From the NCBI GenBank assembly GCA_030637805.1, contig DAOWFV010000220.1, positions 1-5,052 of the forward strand: 5,052 nucleotides of DNA, in the 5' to 3' direction. The position numbers and the translations under genes were made by a program. This document shows positions 4,688-5,052 of this stretch, one piece after another. The stretch's first letter is position 1. Every line of letters starts with the position of its first letter. Under the pieces are notes generated by a model. The model searched no databases, was not told the DNA's origin, and was given only the letters and a program-made list of their open reading frames with translations. This DNA comes from Acidobacteriota bacterium. GTDB lineage: Bacteria > Acidobacteriota > Thermoanaerobaculia > Thermoanaerobaculales > Sulfomarinibacteraceae.

Positions 4688-5052
4688 TCACTCCGTGTTG
4701 TCTTCCCAAATCAGGGTGACCGGCCCGTCGTTGACCAGCTCGACCTCCATCAGCGCACCAAAGGCCCCCGTTTCAACCTGTACACCCTTTGAACACAGCA
4801 GCTCGATGAAACGCCGGAAGAGAGGATCCGCGGCATCTCCGTCCATGGCACGGTCGAAGCTCGGTCTGCGGCCCTTGCGGATCGAGCCCGCGAGAGTGAA
4901 CTGCGACACCGCAAGAACCGCCCCCCCGACCTCATCGAGCCCTCGGTTCATCCTGCCCTCATCGTCCTCGAAGACCCGCAGCGTGGCCAGCCTTTGGGCC
5001 GCGCGCTCGAGCTCCGCTTCTCCGTCGCCCCGCTCGAGACCGACGAGCACCA
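4688..5052 (-). CDS. dtd: D-aminoacyl-tRNA deacylase Dtd, 5' end outside window
   Basis: Dtd removes D-amino acids, and glycine mischarged on tRNA-Ala, from tRNA in the cytoplasm, as a homodimer. About 121 codons are visible. Compared with E. coli Dtd (145 residues), roughly the first 28 residues lie beyond the right edge, so the GTG at 5050 is an internal valine of the LVLVGL strand, not a start. Diagnostic motifs are RVFEDDEGRMN, VSQFTL (the family's SQFTL signature), RKGRRPSF, and near the C-terminus VNDGPVT, which carries the Gly-cisPro pair that gives chiral selectivity. The C-terminus IWEDNTE has normal length. The gene converges on the S41 protease; its stop codon touches heptamer array 5. 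Its upstream neighbours are not visible. Confidence 0.96.
   Translation of the reverse strand, partial: VLVGLERGDGEAELERAAQRLATLRVFEDDEGRMNRGLDEVGGAVLAVSQFTLAGSIRKGRRPSFDRAMDGDAADPLFRRFIELLCSKGVQVETGAFGALMEVELVNDGPVTLIWEDNTE

Overview
The window is GC-rich bacterial chromosome carrying ordinary housekeeping genes, with two intergenic regions full of AT-rich heptamer repeats and small hairpins. No rRNA, tRNA, CRISPR array, transposase or phage gene was seen. Organism: a GC-rich Gram-negative-type bacterium. The order tatA-tatC-ttcA-like, the S41 protease with a long C-terminal tail and the heptamer-filled intergenic DNA remind me of Acidobacteriota (Thermoanaerobaculia-like) genomes. That is an impression from memory, not a demonstrated assignment.

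Left part (1-2352, all on the minus strand, reading right to left): a tightly packed operon tatA > tatC > ttcA-like > unknown acidic protein (cut by the left edge). Successive genes overlap by 4, about 17 and 8 bases, so translation is probably coupled. TatA and TatC make a minimal twin-arginine translocase that exports folded proteins. The TtcA-like enzyme is a PP-loop ATPase with the three cysteines expected for an Fe-S cluster and probably thiolates cytidine 32 of tRNA. The last gene is unrecognised and has an exceptionally good ribosome binding site.

Middle (2353-2831): a divergent intergenic region of about 480 bases between tatA and the protease. It holds a likely tatA promoter and ribosome binding site, three tandem arrays of 7-base units, a 49-base imperfect hairpin, a 17-base hairpin and two copies of a small conserved hairpin.

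Right part: a plus-strand S41 C-terminal-processing protease (2832-4424), membrane anchored, with PDZ and an intact Ser/Lys dyad. It converges on dtd (4688-5052, minus strand, 5' end outside the window), encoding D-aminoacyl-tRNA deacylase. The 263 bases between the two stop codons begin and end with heptamer arrays in opposite orientation (a 19-base perfect inverted repeat) and contain further palindromes.

The genes are conventional. The part most worth a second look is the intergenic repeat family: heptamer array + a GC-rich box + a GCCCR-CGCC-YGGGC hairpin, seen in diverged copies in both intergenic regions, with a compensatory base-pair change in the hairpin.
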